NCBI GenBank assembly: GCA_946800325.1
Contig: OX326961.1
Span: 36,723,043 to 36,787,042 of the forward strand
Origin: Luzula sylvatica
Taxonomy: Eukaryota > Streptophyta > Magnoliopsida > Poales > Juncaceae
Direction: 5' to 3'
Length of the DNA: 64,000 bases
The notes under the pieces are model-generated. The model was not told the DNA's origin. It saw nothing but the letters and a program-made list of their open reading frames with translations, and ran no database searches. Positions 33,560-45,489 of the stretch are shown here, in pieces (positions within the stretch are counted from its first letter, which is position 1; every line of letters begins with the position of its first letter). A program made the position numbers and the translations under genes.

Positions 33560-34585
33560 AATATGTCTTTTGCGAGAAATGATACAGCGTTTTTTAGTGA
33601 AGGGCGGAGTATGGTACCTCGCCTTCCTTAATTGCATGTTGATTGGTTGTTTGTGGCGGTTAAATATTAATTAATGAGAGGCGATGATTGATACCTCGCC
33701 AGGCGGAGAATGAAACCCCGCTTTTCCTCCAGAAGACGCCACGTGTGCAAGACGGGGAATGAAAGCCCGCCAGGCGTTCTATGGAAGTCCGCCCCTTACA
33801 TGTAACCCTGAAACGCTGCCTTCTTCTTTTTCTTTCTCTTCTCTTCGCCTCTTTCTTCCTTTTCCCTTTCTTCCTTCTTCATTTCTTCCTTCTCCCTTTC
33901 TTTCTCTTCTCCATCTCCCTTCCTTCTCCCTTTTTCTGGATTTAGGCAGATTTGGACTAGATTTGTGCTAAAGATTTGAAGTTTGTTCACTACAAGGTAT
34001 ATATTTTTTTATATTTAATTATTTTAGTTAGATTTGTGCTAGAAGTTAAATATAATTTGTGTTAGGATTTGTGCTATAGATTTGTGTTAGAAGTTAGATT
34101 TGTGTTAGGATTTATCTAGATTAGTTTAGAGATTTGCTCAAAGTTAGGGTTTAAATTGCAAAAAATTCATTTAAATTAGGGTTTGATTTACAAAAAGTGA
34201 GGGTTTAAAATGCAAAGTTAGGGTTTAAAATTACGAAAATGCTCAAACCGATTGCCAAAACAACCGACTTTTGAAAAGTCGAGCAAATTGAGGAAATAAT
34301 TAAGCCTGGGAAAAGGGGTTAAGCCATTAAAAATGCTCGACTTTTGAAACGTCGGGAGATTTAGTAAACTCTCGACTTTTGAAACTAATTGGTCTATTTT
34401 TGGTAATACCAAACTTATTTGGTCTAAATACCAAAATTTCCCTGATTTTTTACTTCACGTATTTATGTATTATTGTACTTGTTCAATACTTACTCAAACA
34501 AACTGTCAGTAGCTCAATATTTCGACTTATATTTAGTATTTACTTGATCTATATACTTCATTTTTTTTTCATTTTTTGCGAATAA
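33560..34585. other. Non-genic block with GC-richer, pyrimidine and telo-box-like repeats
   Basis: 33,600-33,790 has repeated GGCGGAG/CTCGCC words (GGCGGAGTATGGTACCTCGC, GGCGGAGAATGAAACCCCGC). 33,815-33,945 is almost pure pyrimidine (TTCTTC, CTTTCTTCC). 34,010-34,130 repeats GATTTGTGTTAGAAGTTA. 34,145-34,230 has four GAGGGTTTA/TTAGGGTTT telo-box-like words. 34,240-34,385 repeats CTCGACTTTTGAAA. The mix suggests decayed transposon sequence; no protein is supported. Confidence 0.45.
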
Positions 34586-34885
34586 AAAAAAGAAATTGAG
34601 CATGTGTTAGTTTTCAATTACGATTTTTTTTTGGGAACACTTGAAAATTTAGTATTTTGCTCGTCATAGACTTATATTTCGACATTTTTTAGAAAAATAT
34701 GATGATGGATTATTTTGCACGTGTTAGGCTTCACTATTTGCATTTTTGCGAAATGATCGAAATTAAATTAAATTTACATGAGTTAGTCTTTAATTACGGA
34801 ATTTTTTGAGAAAAATATGAAAATAAAATAATTTTTTCGTGTTAGACTTCAATTTTTATATTTTATAGAAATATATTATATTATA

Positions 34886-35146
34886 GGAGAATTCTATCAT
34901 ACACTCTTTTACAAGGGTATTTTGGGTATTTTAGCAATTAATTATATTTGTAAAAGGTGTATCATAAAATTTATCTTTTATAAATATTTTTGTTTAAATG
35001 AATAACAAAAAAATTCCAATTTAGTCAAACATTAATTGATAAATATATTTGAGATCTTACCTTAAATATTCCTAAATGGATAATTACTCCAAATACCCTT
35101 GAAAATGGGTGTATGATAAGAAAAATGATGTATGATAGAAGCCCCC
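34886..35146. mobile_element. MULE-type MITE with 9-bp target-site duplication
   Basis: TATATTATA occurs on both sides (34,877-34,885 and 35,147-35,155). The ends GGAGAATTCTATCATACA and TGTATGATAGAAGCCCCC are near inverse copies, and TTTTACAAGGGTATTT/AAATACCCTTGAAAA continue the pairing inward. The 261-bp element is non-coding. A 9-bp duplication is characteristic of Mutator-like elements. Confidence 0.85.
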
Positions 35147-35157
35147 TATATTATAAT

Positions 35158-35891
35158 CAGTGTTTTAAATTGCGCCGCATTTGCGGATAGTGCGGCCAAA
35201 ATTTTGTGTTCGCAGAGTCTCAATGGTTTGTTGCGAAATATTACATTTTGGAAAAATGACGGTAACGACGCCCCTATTGCGGCGCAAATAGCGTCTGGAT
35301 AGAACTTTAAATTCTCTCTTCACAGAGGTCACTGGTTTTTCTTCATTTGTTCTTCTCGCGATAAAAAAGAGCAACAAGCCGTCGCCAAAGAGAGCTTCCG
35401 CCGCCGCCGCCCGACCGGAAATCTCTCTTGACCGACACCAGGAGTAGGAGGTGGGCTCCACGAAGGTTGCTGCAGCTTGAACTTTTTTCGATTTCATCGT
35501 TTTCTGCTGGTTTCGGCTTGATTTAGGTATTTCGAAAAAAGATTCAGTTTTTTTTGAGGAAAACCGTTTCATCATTAAATGTTTGGATGTATGCATTGTT
35601 TGGATGTATCAATTTGTATGTATAACTTCTAAAAATGTGTTAATTTCATGTATTTTTTGACCTAGTGTTAATAGAAAAGTATATAATTTGTATTTTGTCC
35701 TTGTGAATTATTTTGTCCGACCTTTTCTTCTAGTCCAATTTCATGATACAATTTATTTTTTGAAGCTAAGAGAGAAAATTTCATTAATATCGCAACGAAT
35801 GTTTGGAATAAGGTCATGGCGTCCGCTACCGCAATCTGCTGTAAAATATACCCGACCGCTACGGACCACAATATCACAATTTAAAACATTA
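35158..35891. mobile_element. hAT-type non-autonomous element (CAGTGTTTTAAATTG family)
   Basis: Flanks ATTATAAT (35,150-35,157) and ATCATAAT (35,892-35,899) form an 8-bp duplication with one mismatch. The ends are CAGTGTTTTAAATTGCG and CACAATTTAAAACATTA. The family is shared with 41,017-41,901, including a subterminal CCCGACCGC...GGACC motif at the right end. Its minus-strand 143-codon frame shows no known domain. Confidence 0.85.
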
Positions 35892-36400
35892 ATCATAATT
35901 TATTATTTTCAATGTGTTATGGTTCACTTTTAGCATTTTGGAAAAAAAATTGGAATTTTGTTTTTGAAAAATTTGAAATTTCAATGGACTAGTCTTCAAT
36001 ATGAAAAATGAGTATTTTGTTTGTTTAAATTACAAAAAAACTTATTTTGCATTTGTTAAACTTTACTTTTTGAATTTTTGTAAAGTTTTGAAAAAAAAAA
36101 TAGAAATTTACATGTGTTAGTTTTCAATTACAAAAATATGATAATTATTTATTTTGCATGTTTTAGACTTTATTTTTTTGCATTTTTGAAAAAAATTAAA
36201 TAAAATGAAAAAAAAAATGCACGTGTTAGTTTTCAATTACGGATTTTTTTGAAACAAAAACATCAAAATTTAGTATTTTGCTCGTGTTGGATTTAATTTT
36301 GGAATTTTTTAGAAAAATAAGATAATTGATTATTTTGTATATGTTAAACTTTTATTTTTACATTTTTGTGAAATGTTCGAAAAAATGGAATTTTCGTGTG

Positions 36401-37019
36401 TTACCCGACAATTTTCATTTATTAGTGTATAGTTTTGAGAAAAATAACAAATTTGACTTTAGTGCCTTGAAGAATATTATCACATCATATGTACCTTTAC
36501 AAACAGAAATTATAGACAATATCATTACCAACATTGTGTTTCGGGTGCCGAATCTTGAAACAATCACTTGCATTCCTAGAAACTGAATCATCCGTATTTA
36601 TGAAGTAGAGACAACAACAATGGAAAATGTATCATTTGTTATTTTATTGACTTGTATAATTTTGTGTATATTTTTGTAAAACAAGCTTTTTAAAAAAATG
36701 AAATGAATACCCTTATTAAAGTATCAATTTAATAAATATCTTTTTTTTTAATTGATCAATTTAATAAATATCAAAGATGTATGTAAAACACAAAATATTT
36801 CGATGTGACTTCTCCAAAAAATCGTATAGAAATTTGTTTACGAATATTATTACTTCTTTTTAGTTAGATAAAGTATTTATATTAGTTTGATTCCTAATTA
36901 TAATAATATTAGTAATTAGTATTATTTTTATTTTCGATTATAATCTTATGATTATTCCTCAAATATACTATGAACTATTAATGGTTTAGGACTATAATTA
37001 TATGCTCAGGAATTTGTTT
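36401..37019. other. Intergenic, no gene seen
   Basis: AT-rich sequence downstream of the first subtilase. TCAATTTAATAAATATC occurs twice near 36,724 and 36,754. Nothing else is recognised. Confidence 0.5.
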
Positions 37020-37123
37020 ACATTTTACACCCTTGTACCTTCTGAAATCATAGCTGGTCAATTTTTCCGTTTAAACCTTAACAAAATATTCATCGAGATC
37101 GAAAGGAATTGCTCGTCTGTGAC

Positions 37124-39626
37124 TTATAATTCGATATTTAAATATGATTGATCATAAGGAAGCGATGTCGATCCATTTGAAAATGCTTTATTGATGACTA
37201 TCGGGCTCCGTACAACATTTTTTGTCGAAATCCATCTTAGTTGTCCTTCTGAGTAAGCAGGTTTTCCCTCGTTCCAAGTAAAGGTAACCGTAAAATTCTT
37301 CAGCTCATTTATCTCGTTGAAAGCCAATGTCGCCGGAGTTACCTGAGCAGCTACACCACTTGGAACATCAATCTTAGCATTATATGTCGATTTAGCATCT
37401 CCAACATTTTTAACTGTCCGTTTAATCACCACCGTAGATTTTAATTTCAATGTGGCCACGATCGAGGGGTAGTTCAGTTGTTCTTGAGCAATTTTATTCT
37501 GTTGCGAGCATTGCACAGCCGGCAATGGAGAAATGATGGCATTGACATCTCTATCGGTAATACCCAAGCTGCACAAGAATGGGATGTAATCCTTTGGTTC
37601 CAAATCGTAAACTAGACCTGTTAACGATTTTACAAAGGATAAAAGAAATAAATAACACGTGTGAGTATATAATGCAACAAAAATACTAAGTGGCCCGATG
37701 AGACAATTCTTCTTCACCTGGATCCATGGCTTTGATAGGGTCTACATGACCCGCACCCGAGGAATAGAAGTCGGCAGGGAGGCCCCTCTCATCGGTGATT
37801 GGTTTACCACTAAGATCGATTACCCTCGCGGTTGTCATGATGGCTGACTTGATTGCTGCCGGTGACCAATCTGGATGCGCCTTTTTTATGAGAGCCGCAA
37901 TTCCGGCAAGATGCGGAGCTGACATAGAGGTTCCGGACATGATCATGAAATCTGTGTGCTTCATAGGTCCATCTGCTTCTATATTTGGAGGATATGCTGC
38001 AATAATATCCACACCAGGACCCATAATGTCAGGCTTCAAAATTCTGGGGAATCGGGCACTAGGACCCCTGGAAGAGGAAAAAGCAAGTGCAGGAGATTGA
38101 GAGAAATTCATAACAGTGCCCTCAAATTGCAAAATTGCGGTGGCCTTCGGAGAAGATTTAATATACTCCCTTATCTTATTACCATCATCATAACTGACAT
38201 ATGAGGTCGGGAAGGTGTGGGGGAATTTGAATGTACCATACCTATTAAAAAAATGTACAAATTTACTTCATGGTATTAATAAGCGCACGATGAAAGCATT
38301 TTTTTCTTTGTTACTGTTATATTCGTACCCCATGATCTTGTCACTTGCTAGGATTACGCCTGCTACATTAGCGTCGCCCATAACTTGCTCTTTATCTTCA
38401 TTGTCGTCAAAATCGGATGCGTCGCAAAGAATAATTTTTCCCTCGATTTGTTTTTGTTGTTGTTCCAAGTCAAATACTGTACATTGGTCCAGATATATTA
38501 ACGGTACCATACCCTTCCCCAAACTCCGTGGCGGCGTTAATGTTTCTCCATCAATCTTAACTCCATTTCCGAGTTTCACACTGGATGAAATTCTTCGATC
38601 GGTGGTACTTGCCCCCACCGTGAGGGCCCATGGATTATCGTTTTTTACTGTGCCGAACAATGGCCCTTCATTACTTCCTGCGCAACTGACCAACACTCCA
38701 TGCAACATGGCATAAAATGTCCCGACAACAACAGCACTTCTAGAGAGAGAAGTAACACCATCTAAGTCGAGGTCATCAATTGACCCAAAGGAAATTGAGA
38801 GCACATCCACTCCATCAGCCACCGCTACTTCAAATGCTTTAAGTATATCAGCTTCGTGACATCCATCATTCCCAAAACAAGCCTTGTAAAATGCAAGGTG
38901 AGCGCGAGGTGCGACTCCAGAAGCAGTGCCGTCCGCAATACCAGGAGTACCGACATGCTCGACAAATGCTCCGCCTGCGATGCTCGACACATGTGTTCCA
39001 TGACCAACTGTGTCTACCGGAGGAAGATGGTTCACATCTCCACTCGCATTTAAGATTGTTCTTGCTCCGATTAGTTTGTTATTACACACGGAAGCATTGA
39101 AGTCACAATGACCCTTCCACTTTGCAGGTGGGGAGGGCAGTCCATCGTCTTTGAACGAAGGATGACCCGGTGAAATTCCACTGTCAATGACACCAATTAT
39201 GATCCCTTCGCCCATGTTAGTATTATTCCACACACCTTTTGGGTATTTTTTTGAGTCGGGAAGCCCCAAAAAGGTCGGTGAATGAGTGGTTAATAACTCG
39301 TATGTGCGAGAAGGGATGGCTTCGATGAACCAATCTTGTTTAGAGAGTGTCTCTACGTCTGTTTTGGTTAGCCGAGCAGCAAACCCGTTTATAATCTGAT
39401 GATAAGAGTAGATAAACTTTGCAGAAGGATTTGGTATTGTAGTCGATAAAAGGGAGTTGTGCCAGTCTTCAATGTGATGTTGCGAGCGCACATCACCACC
39501 ATCTCGATCTTTAACAATCACTATGTAGACATTCGACTCGTTTTCGGTTCCAACTTTAGAGGCAATGGAAGGATGAAAGAGATAGAGAAAACAAGAGAAG
39601 AGGAAAACAATGCTTGGCCGCTCCAT
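37124..39626 (-). CDS. Subtilisin-like serine protease (subtilase A, 771 aa)
   Basis: Secreted S8 peptidase of the plant SBT family, which cleaves extracellular or cell-wall proteins and propeptides. Exons: 39,626-38,329, 38,241-37,718 and 37,617-37,124; the join keeps frame through 772 codons. Signal peptide 1-23 (IVFLFSCFLYLF); I9 propeptide about 33-113 ending TTHSPTFLGL; catalytic Asp148 in GVIDSG, His209 in VGHGTH, oxyanion Asn319 in CAGSNEGP, Ser538 in GTSMSAPH; a protease-associated segment between His and Ser; C-terminal Fn3-like domain from about 660 (RTVKNVG, RSPIVI). Start 39,626 is chosen because the signal peptide follows it; the upstream ATG at 39,770 would bury it. Sequence is typical of the family length (about 750). 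Partner of a near-identical tandem gene 8.4 kb upstream. Substrate unknown. Confidence 0.93.
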
Positions 39627-40118
39627 TCTCTTTGAGCAATGTATAGCTCCAAAAATAACTAATTTTCTCTTTGTTTTTCGTATGGAGCGTGTATTAATGG
39701 TGATGGGCATTTTCTTATATATTCTTGAATTTTTTTCTCCAAAAACAGCATCGTTTATCTTGTGTAACAATTATAGATTATATTACGTTAATATGAGGGC
39801 GTAGGGCCTAAATTACATCTAATGGTTACCGTAGTTAGTGAGTCCATGTTGATAGTGGCGCAATTGTTTTTGCAAGAGCTATTTTTCCATTTTTATTATC
39901 TTGTACTTGGATCTGGTACGGGTGAAGGGACTATGATTGAAGAAATTTATTTTCCAAAAAAATTTATTGAAGAAATTATTCGGATGCACATATTCATTTT
40001 GCTTATTGGTTAAACTAGTTAAGAACAAGTTAATAATCTGTTTGGAAGATAGGAAAGTTATAACTTTAAATCTTTGACATGTTGAATTGTGAAGATAGAT
40101 GTGATTATCATGTTTCGT

Positions 40119-40647
40119 ATACTAGGACAATATCCCGCGCTTCGCTGCGGGGTATATTATTTGATAAGAAATAATATAATAAGCAAAAGTAATAATTTTA
40201 TATATTATTTGATATATTTAGAATTGGTACGAATAAAAAATATTATAATAAGCACAAAAAAACGCAGCTTGGTACCAATCAAAACTGTTATAATAAGCCA
40301 AAAAAAATAATAATACCAGCTCAGGCTAACAAAAAGTATTTGTGTGAATAGTATTTTGTTAACAGTAAAATTATAGTATACAAATTATTTTTATTAATAC
40401 GATGAAAAATTCAAATATTTTATTTAGAACACAAGACATATGTCAATTATATTTATTAATACGATGAAAAATTCAAATATTTTATTTAGAACACAAGACA
40501 TATGTCAAATAAAAAAAAATAAAAAAAAAAATAAACAGTACCGAAGTGAACAGTACCATAGTGAACAGTAACGGTATGAACAGTACAATGGTGAACAATA
40601 TCGATGAACAGTACCAGGATGATGTGGCCTCATCATATCTCTAGTAT
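40119..40647. mobile_element. Non-autonomous DNA element (ATACTAG...CTAGTAT termini)
   Basis: The left end is ATACTAGGACAATATCCCGC with GCGCTTCGCTGCGGG, the right end ATATCTCTAGTAT. The interior is AT-rich, and the last 110 bp carry six GTGAACAGTACC-like repeats. It is absent from the matching place in duplication copy B. Its terminus resembles the MITE at 26,871. Superfamily not determined. Confidence 0.6.
40390..40508 (+). repeat. Two-copy tandem repeat of about 62 bp
   Basis: The unit TTATTAATACGATGAAAAAT to CACAAGACATATGTCAA occurs twice almost without change, inside the element at 40,119-40,647. Confidence 0.9.
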
Positions 40648-41016
40648 CCAAAAATTAATGGGAGGGGAGAATTATATCATGTAGCGTAGAACAATAAAAT
40701 ATTTACATGGAAAACTAAATTTTTGACGTTTATTGATAATTAATTCCCACCAAGATTACTGATAATCATTTTTACAGGATTAACAAAGATAAATAACTTT
40801 TATAATAAATTATCTTTATTTATTTATTTTTCTATCTTTATTTTATGTATATTTTCTATTTCTTACACGGCAAACTCTTCTACTAATTTTCTTCTTTATC
40901 AGAGATTAAATTATCTCGGATTATTACTCAATTTATTTATTTTATAAAATAATATATTTCAATAAGAATATTATTATTTCCTTGTTTTTCTTATTAGTAT
41001 ACATATTTATTTTACT

Positions 41017-41901
41017 CAGTGTTTTAAATTGCGGCGATATTGCGGATATTGCGGGCTGAGATTTAGAATCGCTATATCACAATGAAGTATTGCGAAAATA
41101 TCATTTTTTGAGAAATTGCGGATATTGCGGTGAGATTGCGGAGAAATATCGGTAATATTGCGGCCATATCAGGTCAAATTAATATTGCGGATAATATTCA
41201 AATCGTTGTAATTTTCTCATCCTTCCACCAAATTACATGAAATTTATATCGAAATCGTTCGTCTCGACGAGAGAAATGCAGTGATGGGCTTGAATTTTTG
41301 TCTTTTACCCTGAATTAAACACAAAACACACGTTAAAGTAATTTTATCGAGAATTATTTAATATAAATATTATAACATAAATTTTGTGATTATTTAATAC
41401 TTAGTTTTCATGTTTTATTATCAAAATATTTGATAAAATATGCTCATAACATATATAACTTCTAAAATGTGTAATTTTCATCTATAAATGTATGAATTTA
41501 GTAATTTTCATTGTATTTCATTGATGTTTCGATTTAAAATTTGAGTTATAGTGTTTTGATATTTTTGGGATGTCGACAAAAAATTCTTCAACAAAATACA
41601 ATTTCAAAGATCCCGTATAATTGCCATTTTTAATGGAAATTTTATGATCAACTTTTATTTACACTTAAAAGGTTCCTGGACAATCAATTTTTATTCTTTT
41701 TAGAAGAAAATTATAAAGAAAATTTTACGATATTAATGGTGATAAAAAATATTGTGAAAAATATATTTAAACAAATTATTATTTTTACATAATTTAATAT
41801 CGCAACGACTGTCCGCAATAACGTCATTGCGCCCGCAAACGCAATCCGCTGCAAAAAAGACCCGACCGCAATGGACCGCAATATCGCAATTTAAAACATT
41901 G
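41017..41901. mobile_element. hAT-type non-autonomous element (CAGTGTTTTAAATTG family)
   Basis: The ends are CAGTGTTTTAAATTGCGG and CGCAATTTAAAACATTG, with subterminal ATATTGCGG repeats inverted as CCGCAATATCG. Flanks are ATTTTACT (41,009-41,016) and ATTTTTACT (from 41,902), an 8-bp duplication with a 1-bp indel. It is 885 bp, related to 35,158-35,891, non-coding, and missing from the equivalent position of duplication copy B. Confidence 0.88.
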
Positions 41902-42200
41902 ATTTTTACTTAATATTTTGAATATTTAAAACTAATATTTACCAATTCATAAATATGTAAATATGGTTTATTTAACTATTATATAGAAAAAGATAATCTA
42001 TCTTTTCATTCAATTCACCAATCAATACATAACGTTCCAAGAAACATGAAAATATTATTTTTTGGGAGTTCAAAATTTAACCAAACACAAATATTAATAT
42101 TGAATGAAAATGTCATGTGGACGATTCACATTTCAAGAAATATTATTACCATGATCCCACATTAATTACCATTAATTTCTTGGTCCATTCATTTATACTT

Positions 42201-42878
42201 TGATTTTTAAAATCATTAATTTGATGACCCATAATTTTGAACTACATGTCCAAAATATGCATACATACTTTTGATATTAATATATAATTTTGGTATATAA
42301 AATAAATTGCACAAAATTAAACCCTTACAATTTTGATATTGAAACTTTAGATTTAAAAAAAAATATCAAATTTTATGTATGTCCATAACGAATGATCATA
42401 ATTTTAACAATTAATTTCAATGACATAATAGAATTCACAAAATAATGTGAAACTTCAGGTTTCTATCACCTTCAACTAATGTGAATTACTGTTGAAATAA
42501 AACGTACAGTGAATAAATAAAAAAGAGATCTGATATATAAGGCATCAAATGAATTATATTCAAAATTTATTTGTTTGTTCAATAAAAAGGTTACACTTAT
42601 TTGTCACATAAATCCATGACATAAAATTTTGATCCAATCAAAAATTTCACTGTTTAAGCCCAATTATTCAATGAAAACACCAAATTGTTGACCGTACGGA
42701 AATTATTCACTGTTTAAACCGACGAGGTCACCAAATATTTCGCAAGAAAGAAAACCACGAGAAAAACAAAATTGTTAAAAAATATTTCGTAACTTCGGAT
42801 GCATCAATAAACAAAATAAAATTTGTCAATAAACAAAACAAAATTTACAACTTCGGGTGCAGAAAATTTCGTTTCACC
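42201..42878. other. Intergenic, no gene seen
   Basis: AT-rich DNA between the end of duplication copy A and the retro-insertion. CACTGTTTAAGCC/CACTGTTTAAACC recurs near 42,648 and 42,709. No coding signal. Confidence 0.5.
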
Positions 42879-42894
42879 AAGTACAGTGAACAAT

Positions 42895-45330
42895 CATGGA
42901 ATAAAGGCTCTCTCATCTAAAACCCTGGGGCTGTTTGGAGTGCAGAATTTTGAGTGGGAATTTGATTATAAAATCCAGCAATCTGGTATTTCTTGTTTGG
43001 CAACTAGGTTTGAAGGGAATTAAGTTTTGCAGAAATATATTTCTTCTCATTAGACCTGCAAAGTTCAATTCTCCAAAAACATGGAGCGCCAAAAGTCTGG
43101 AAAAAATTAGCGTCCCATCATATATTATTAAGTTATTATACTACACTCTCTCTCTTACCGTACTATGCTGACTTTTGTGACAAATATATATATATCATGT
43201 ATGATGTGGATTTTTTTTTTGTTTGGTTCATAATTGCATAATTGTGAGATTAACTATAATATATATATTTATTGCAATAATTATATTCTTTAGTTAAAAT
43301 TGATCATTTCAAATATTTGAAGCAAATAATTCAATTAAGATTTTTATGTTTCCTGAATAAAAGAAAACATTTTAAAATTTCGAGTATAATTCGATTTTGT
43401 ATTCGATAAATTATAGTTATAATAATATTATTTTATATATTATTTTAATAATATAATAAATATTATAAATAATAATTAGATTATATAATTAATATAATAT
43501 GTTAAACATTATTCTAAATAATAATACAATATTATAATAATAGAACAATGCATTTAATAATATTATAATATAATATTATTAATAATGTATTATATTGATA
43601 TAATAATTATAATAAAATTATTTTATTATTATAATATAATAACTATATAACATAACAATAATTATTATATTATTATTTCCGTATAATTAAAAATTATATT
43701 ATTACAATAATATATGATAAATATTATACACCGTAATATAATATTTATTATTATATTATTATTTCCGTATAATTAAAGATTATATATTGCTACAGTATAT
43801 ATATGATAAATATTATTATAATATACTTACTATATAATATAACAATAATTATTATATTATTATTTCCATATAATAAAAGATTTTGTTTTTCTTGACCCCT
43901 TTTAAAGATTATATATTATTACAATAATATATTTATTATTATAGAGAATATAATATTAATATATAATTATATATTGTAATATTGTTATATTAATTATATG
44001 TACATTTAATATTATTATATTATATTATATTATAATTATATATTGTTATATTAATCATATGGACATAATAATATAATATAATCATTTATTATTATTATAT
44101 AATTACTTTATAATTTTTAATAGTATACTAATAATAAATTTCAAAATTTTATGAATTTTTCAAACAATCAAACAAAGAATTATATTTTCCAGCATCTTAT
44201 AATTCGGACATCCAAACAAACTGTGGAATTACTAATTCCAGAACTTTTTACTCCTCCACCTTATAATCAAATTCTACCCTACTAATTCCGCTTGCCAAAC
44301 GGGCCCTTAAAGAGCGAAAACAAAGAAAACCTGAATCTGGCGCCTCCACCCCCTTCGCCACCCCTGCCTTCACCACATCTCCTACCTCCTTACTACTGCT
44401 ACCTCCACCTCCTCCCCTCCTTCCTGCCTACAATCGATGCCAACTCCGTCCCTCCAACCTGCAATCGAAGCCAACTCCGTCCCTCCTCCCTACCATCAAA
44501 GCCACCTTTAACCGTAAAGGAGCTGGATCCCAGTGGTCATAGACATCCCTTCTCCCTCCCCATCGTATCGGTACAGTTCTGACTCAGTTCAGTTCCGATC
44601 CGGTTCAGATCTCTTCTTCTTCTTTGTTCGGATCCCTTCTTCCTATTTGGTTCAGATCCGTCCCGGTTCTTGTCTTCTCTGCCTCGATCTGTCTCGATAT
44701 GCCATCGAAAACAAGAAAAAGCAGAGGACTCTGTTGAGTTCCGTCCTGGTCTTTCTCATATCTGCCTCAATCGGTGACGGCGACTTATCTCTTCTTTGCT
44801 CAACTGTTTTTTTTTCTTCCAGAAGTCGATGACAGTAACTTCTCTCTTCTATGCCTCGATGAGATTTCTCAGATGCCGGAGACAACGACTCGTCTCTTCT
44901 CGTCCTCGATTCGAAGGGATTTTTCAAATGTAGTTGACGGCGACCAAATCAAGGTTCTCCTCAATGCTTAGTCTTCCTCTTGTGCATTCTCGTGACAGCG
45001 ACCACCAGTGATCGATCTTCATCCCAGCTTTTTTGTTTCTATTGATAAGCCGGACTCATCTTCTCCTCGGATTCGATTTTCTTCTTGTCTCAACACGAAA
45101 ACATGACGATGACAGCTTTTCTTTTCTCGATGGACTCATCTTCTTTTGATATCTTTGGCAGTTGACGAGTACGTTCTACGGCTTTCCGTACTCTGTTGAC
45201 AGTGGTCGGCTTAATTATGATTAGCTAAACCTAGTTAGGAATTAGGGCTTTTTCATACCCTCTTATGTAAACATTTTATGTTTAATGAAATTATTCGAGC
45301 AGCAAGTTCAACTTGCTCCTCCCTCAAAAA
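42895..45330 (+). mobile_element. Poly(A)-tailed retroposed insertion, LINE-mobilised, non-autonomous
   Basis: AAGTACAGTGAACAAT lies at 42,879-42,894 and again at 45,331-45,346, a 16-bp target duplication. The right end is CTCCTCCCTCAAAAAAA preceded by a perfect stem AGCAAGTT-C-AACTTGCT (45,301-45,317). The sequence just before it (TTTAATGAAATTATTCGAGC) closely matches the LINE 3' end at 49,739-49,800 read on the minus strand (CTTAATGCAATTATGAGCG). No reverse transcriptase is encoded. A MITE-like block (42,927-44,306) sits inside. The remaining kilobase (44,307-45,300) is Pro/Ser-coding-like and pyrimidine-rich, with frames in several phases but none I recognise. Confidence 0.75.
42927..44306. 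mobile_element. MITE-like element, GGGCYYGTTTGG termini, AT-rich interior
   Basis: GGGGCTGTTTGG at the left and CCAAACGGGCCC at the right are near inverse copies. Inner blocks also mirror: GAATTTGATTATAA on the left and TTATAATCAAATTC on the right. The middle (43,200-44,150) is almost pure A/T with repeated ATTATTATATTATTATTTCC. No clear target duplication. Likely hAT or PIF/Harbinger type. Confidence 0.65.
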
Positions 45331-45489
45331 AAGTACAGTGAACAATTAACACCAAAATCTCAGAGCAATTTTACTAGTTTATTAATGTTTAGATATGTCT
45401 ATATATACTCGTATATGTGACACTTCCTAGCAGATGTTGACTGGGTTCGACGACGACTAGAGCGTTCTTTGTATCTCAACTATATATAT

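Larger units (their letters stand above)
34590..36400. repeat. Degenerate long-period tandem repeat, interrupted by two MITEs
   Basis: Words such as GTGTTAGTTTTCAATTACG, AAATTTAGTATTTTGCTCGT and TTGCATTTTTG recur near 34,600, 34,650, 34,775, 36,110, 36,225 and 36,270, with irregular spacing of about 115-180 bp. The insertions at 34,886-35,146 and 35,158-35,891 split the array. No coding sequence is seen. Confidence 0.6.
37020..42200 (-). repeat. Segmental duplication, copy A (subtilase A plus flanks)
   Basis: Homology with 45,490-49,000 runs from the 3' flank (CATTTTACACCCTTG) through the gene, the promoter (GGGCCTAAATTAC, GCAATTGTTTTTGCAA, CTATTTTTCCATTTT) and distal blocks (TTCTTCTTTATCAGAGATTA, AACCAAACACAAATATTAAT, CATTACCATGAT). 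Copy A carries two insertions absent from B (40,119-40,647 and 41,017-41,901), so it is longer. Confidence 0.85.

Noticed and set aside
33759..33971. 70-codon plus and 64-codon minus frames
   Set aside because: They come from a polypyrimidine tract and give Leu/Phe/Pro-only or Lys/Glu-only peptides.
35165..35596. 143-codon minus-strand frame with KRFSSKKTESFF
   Set aside because: It lies within a non-autonomous hAT element and has no recognisable domain. Chance or captured non-coding sequence is more likely.
44292..44832. Overlapping Pro/Ser-rich frames in two phases
   Set aside because: They are low-complexity and inside the retroposed insertion. No family matches, so I did not call a gene.
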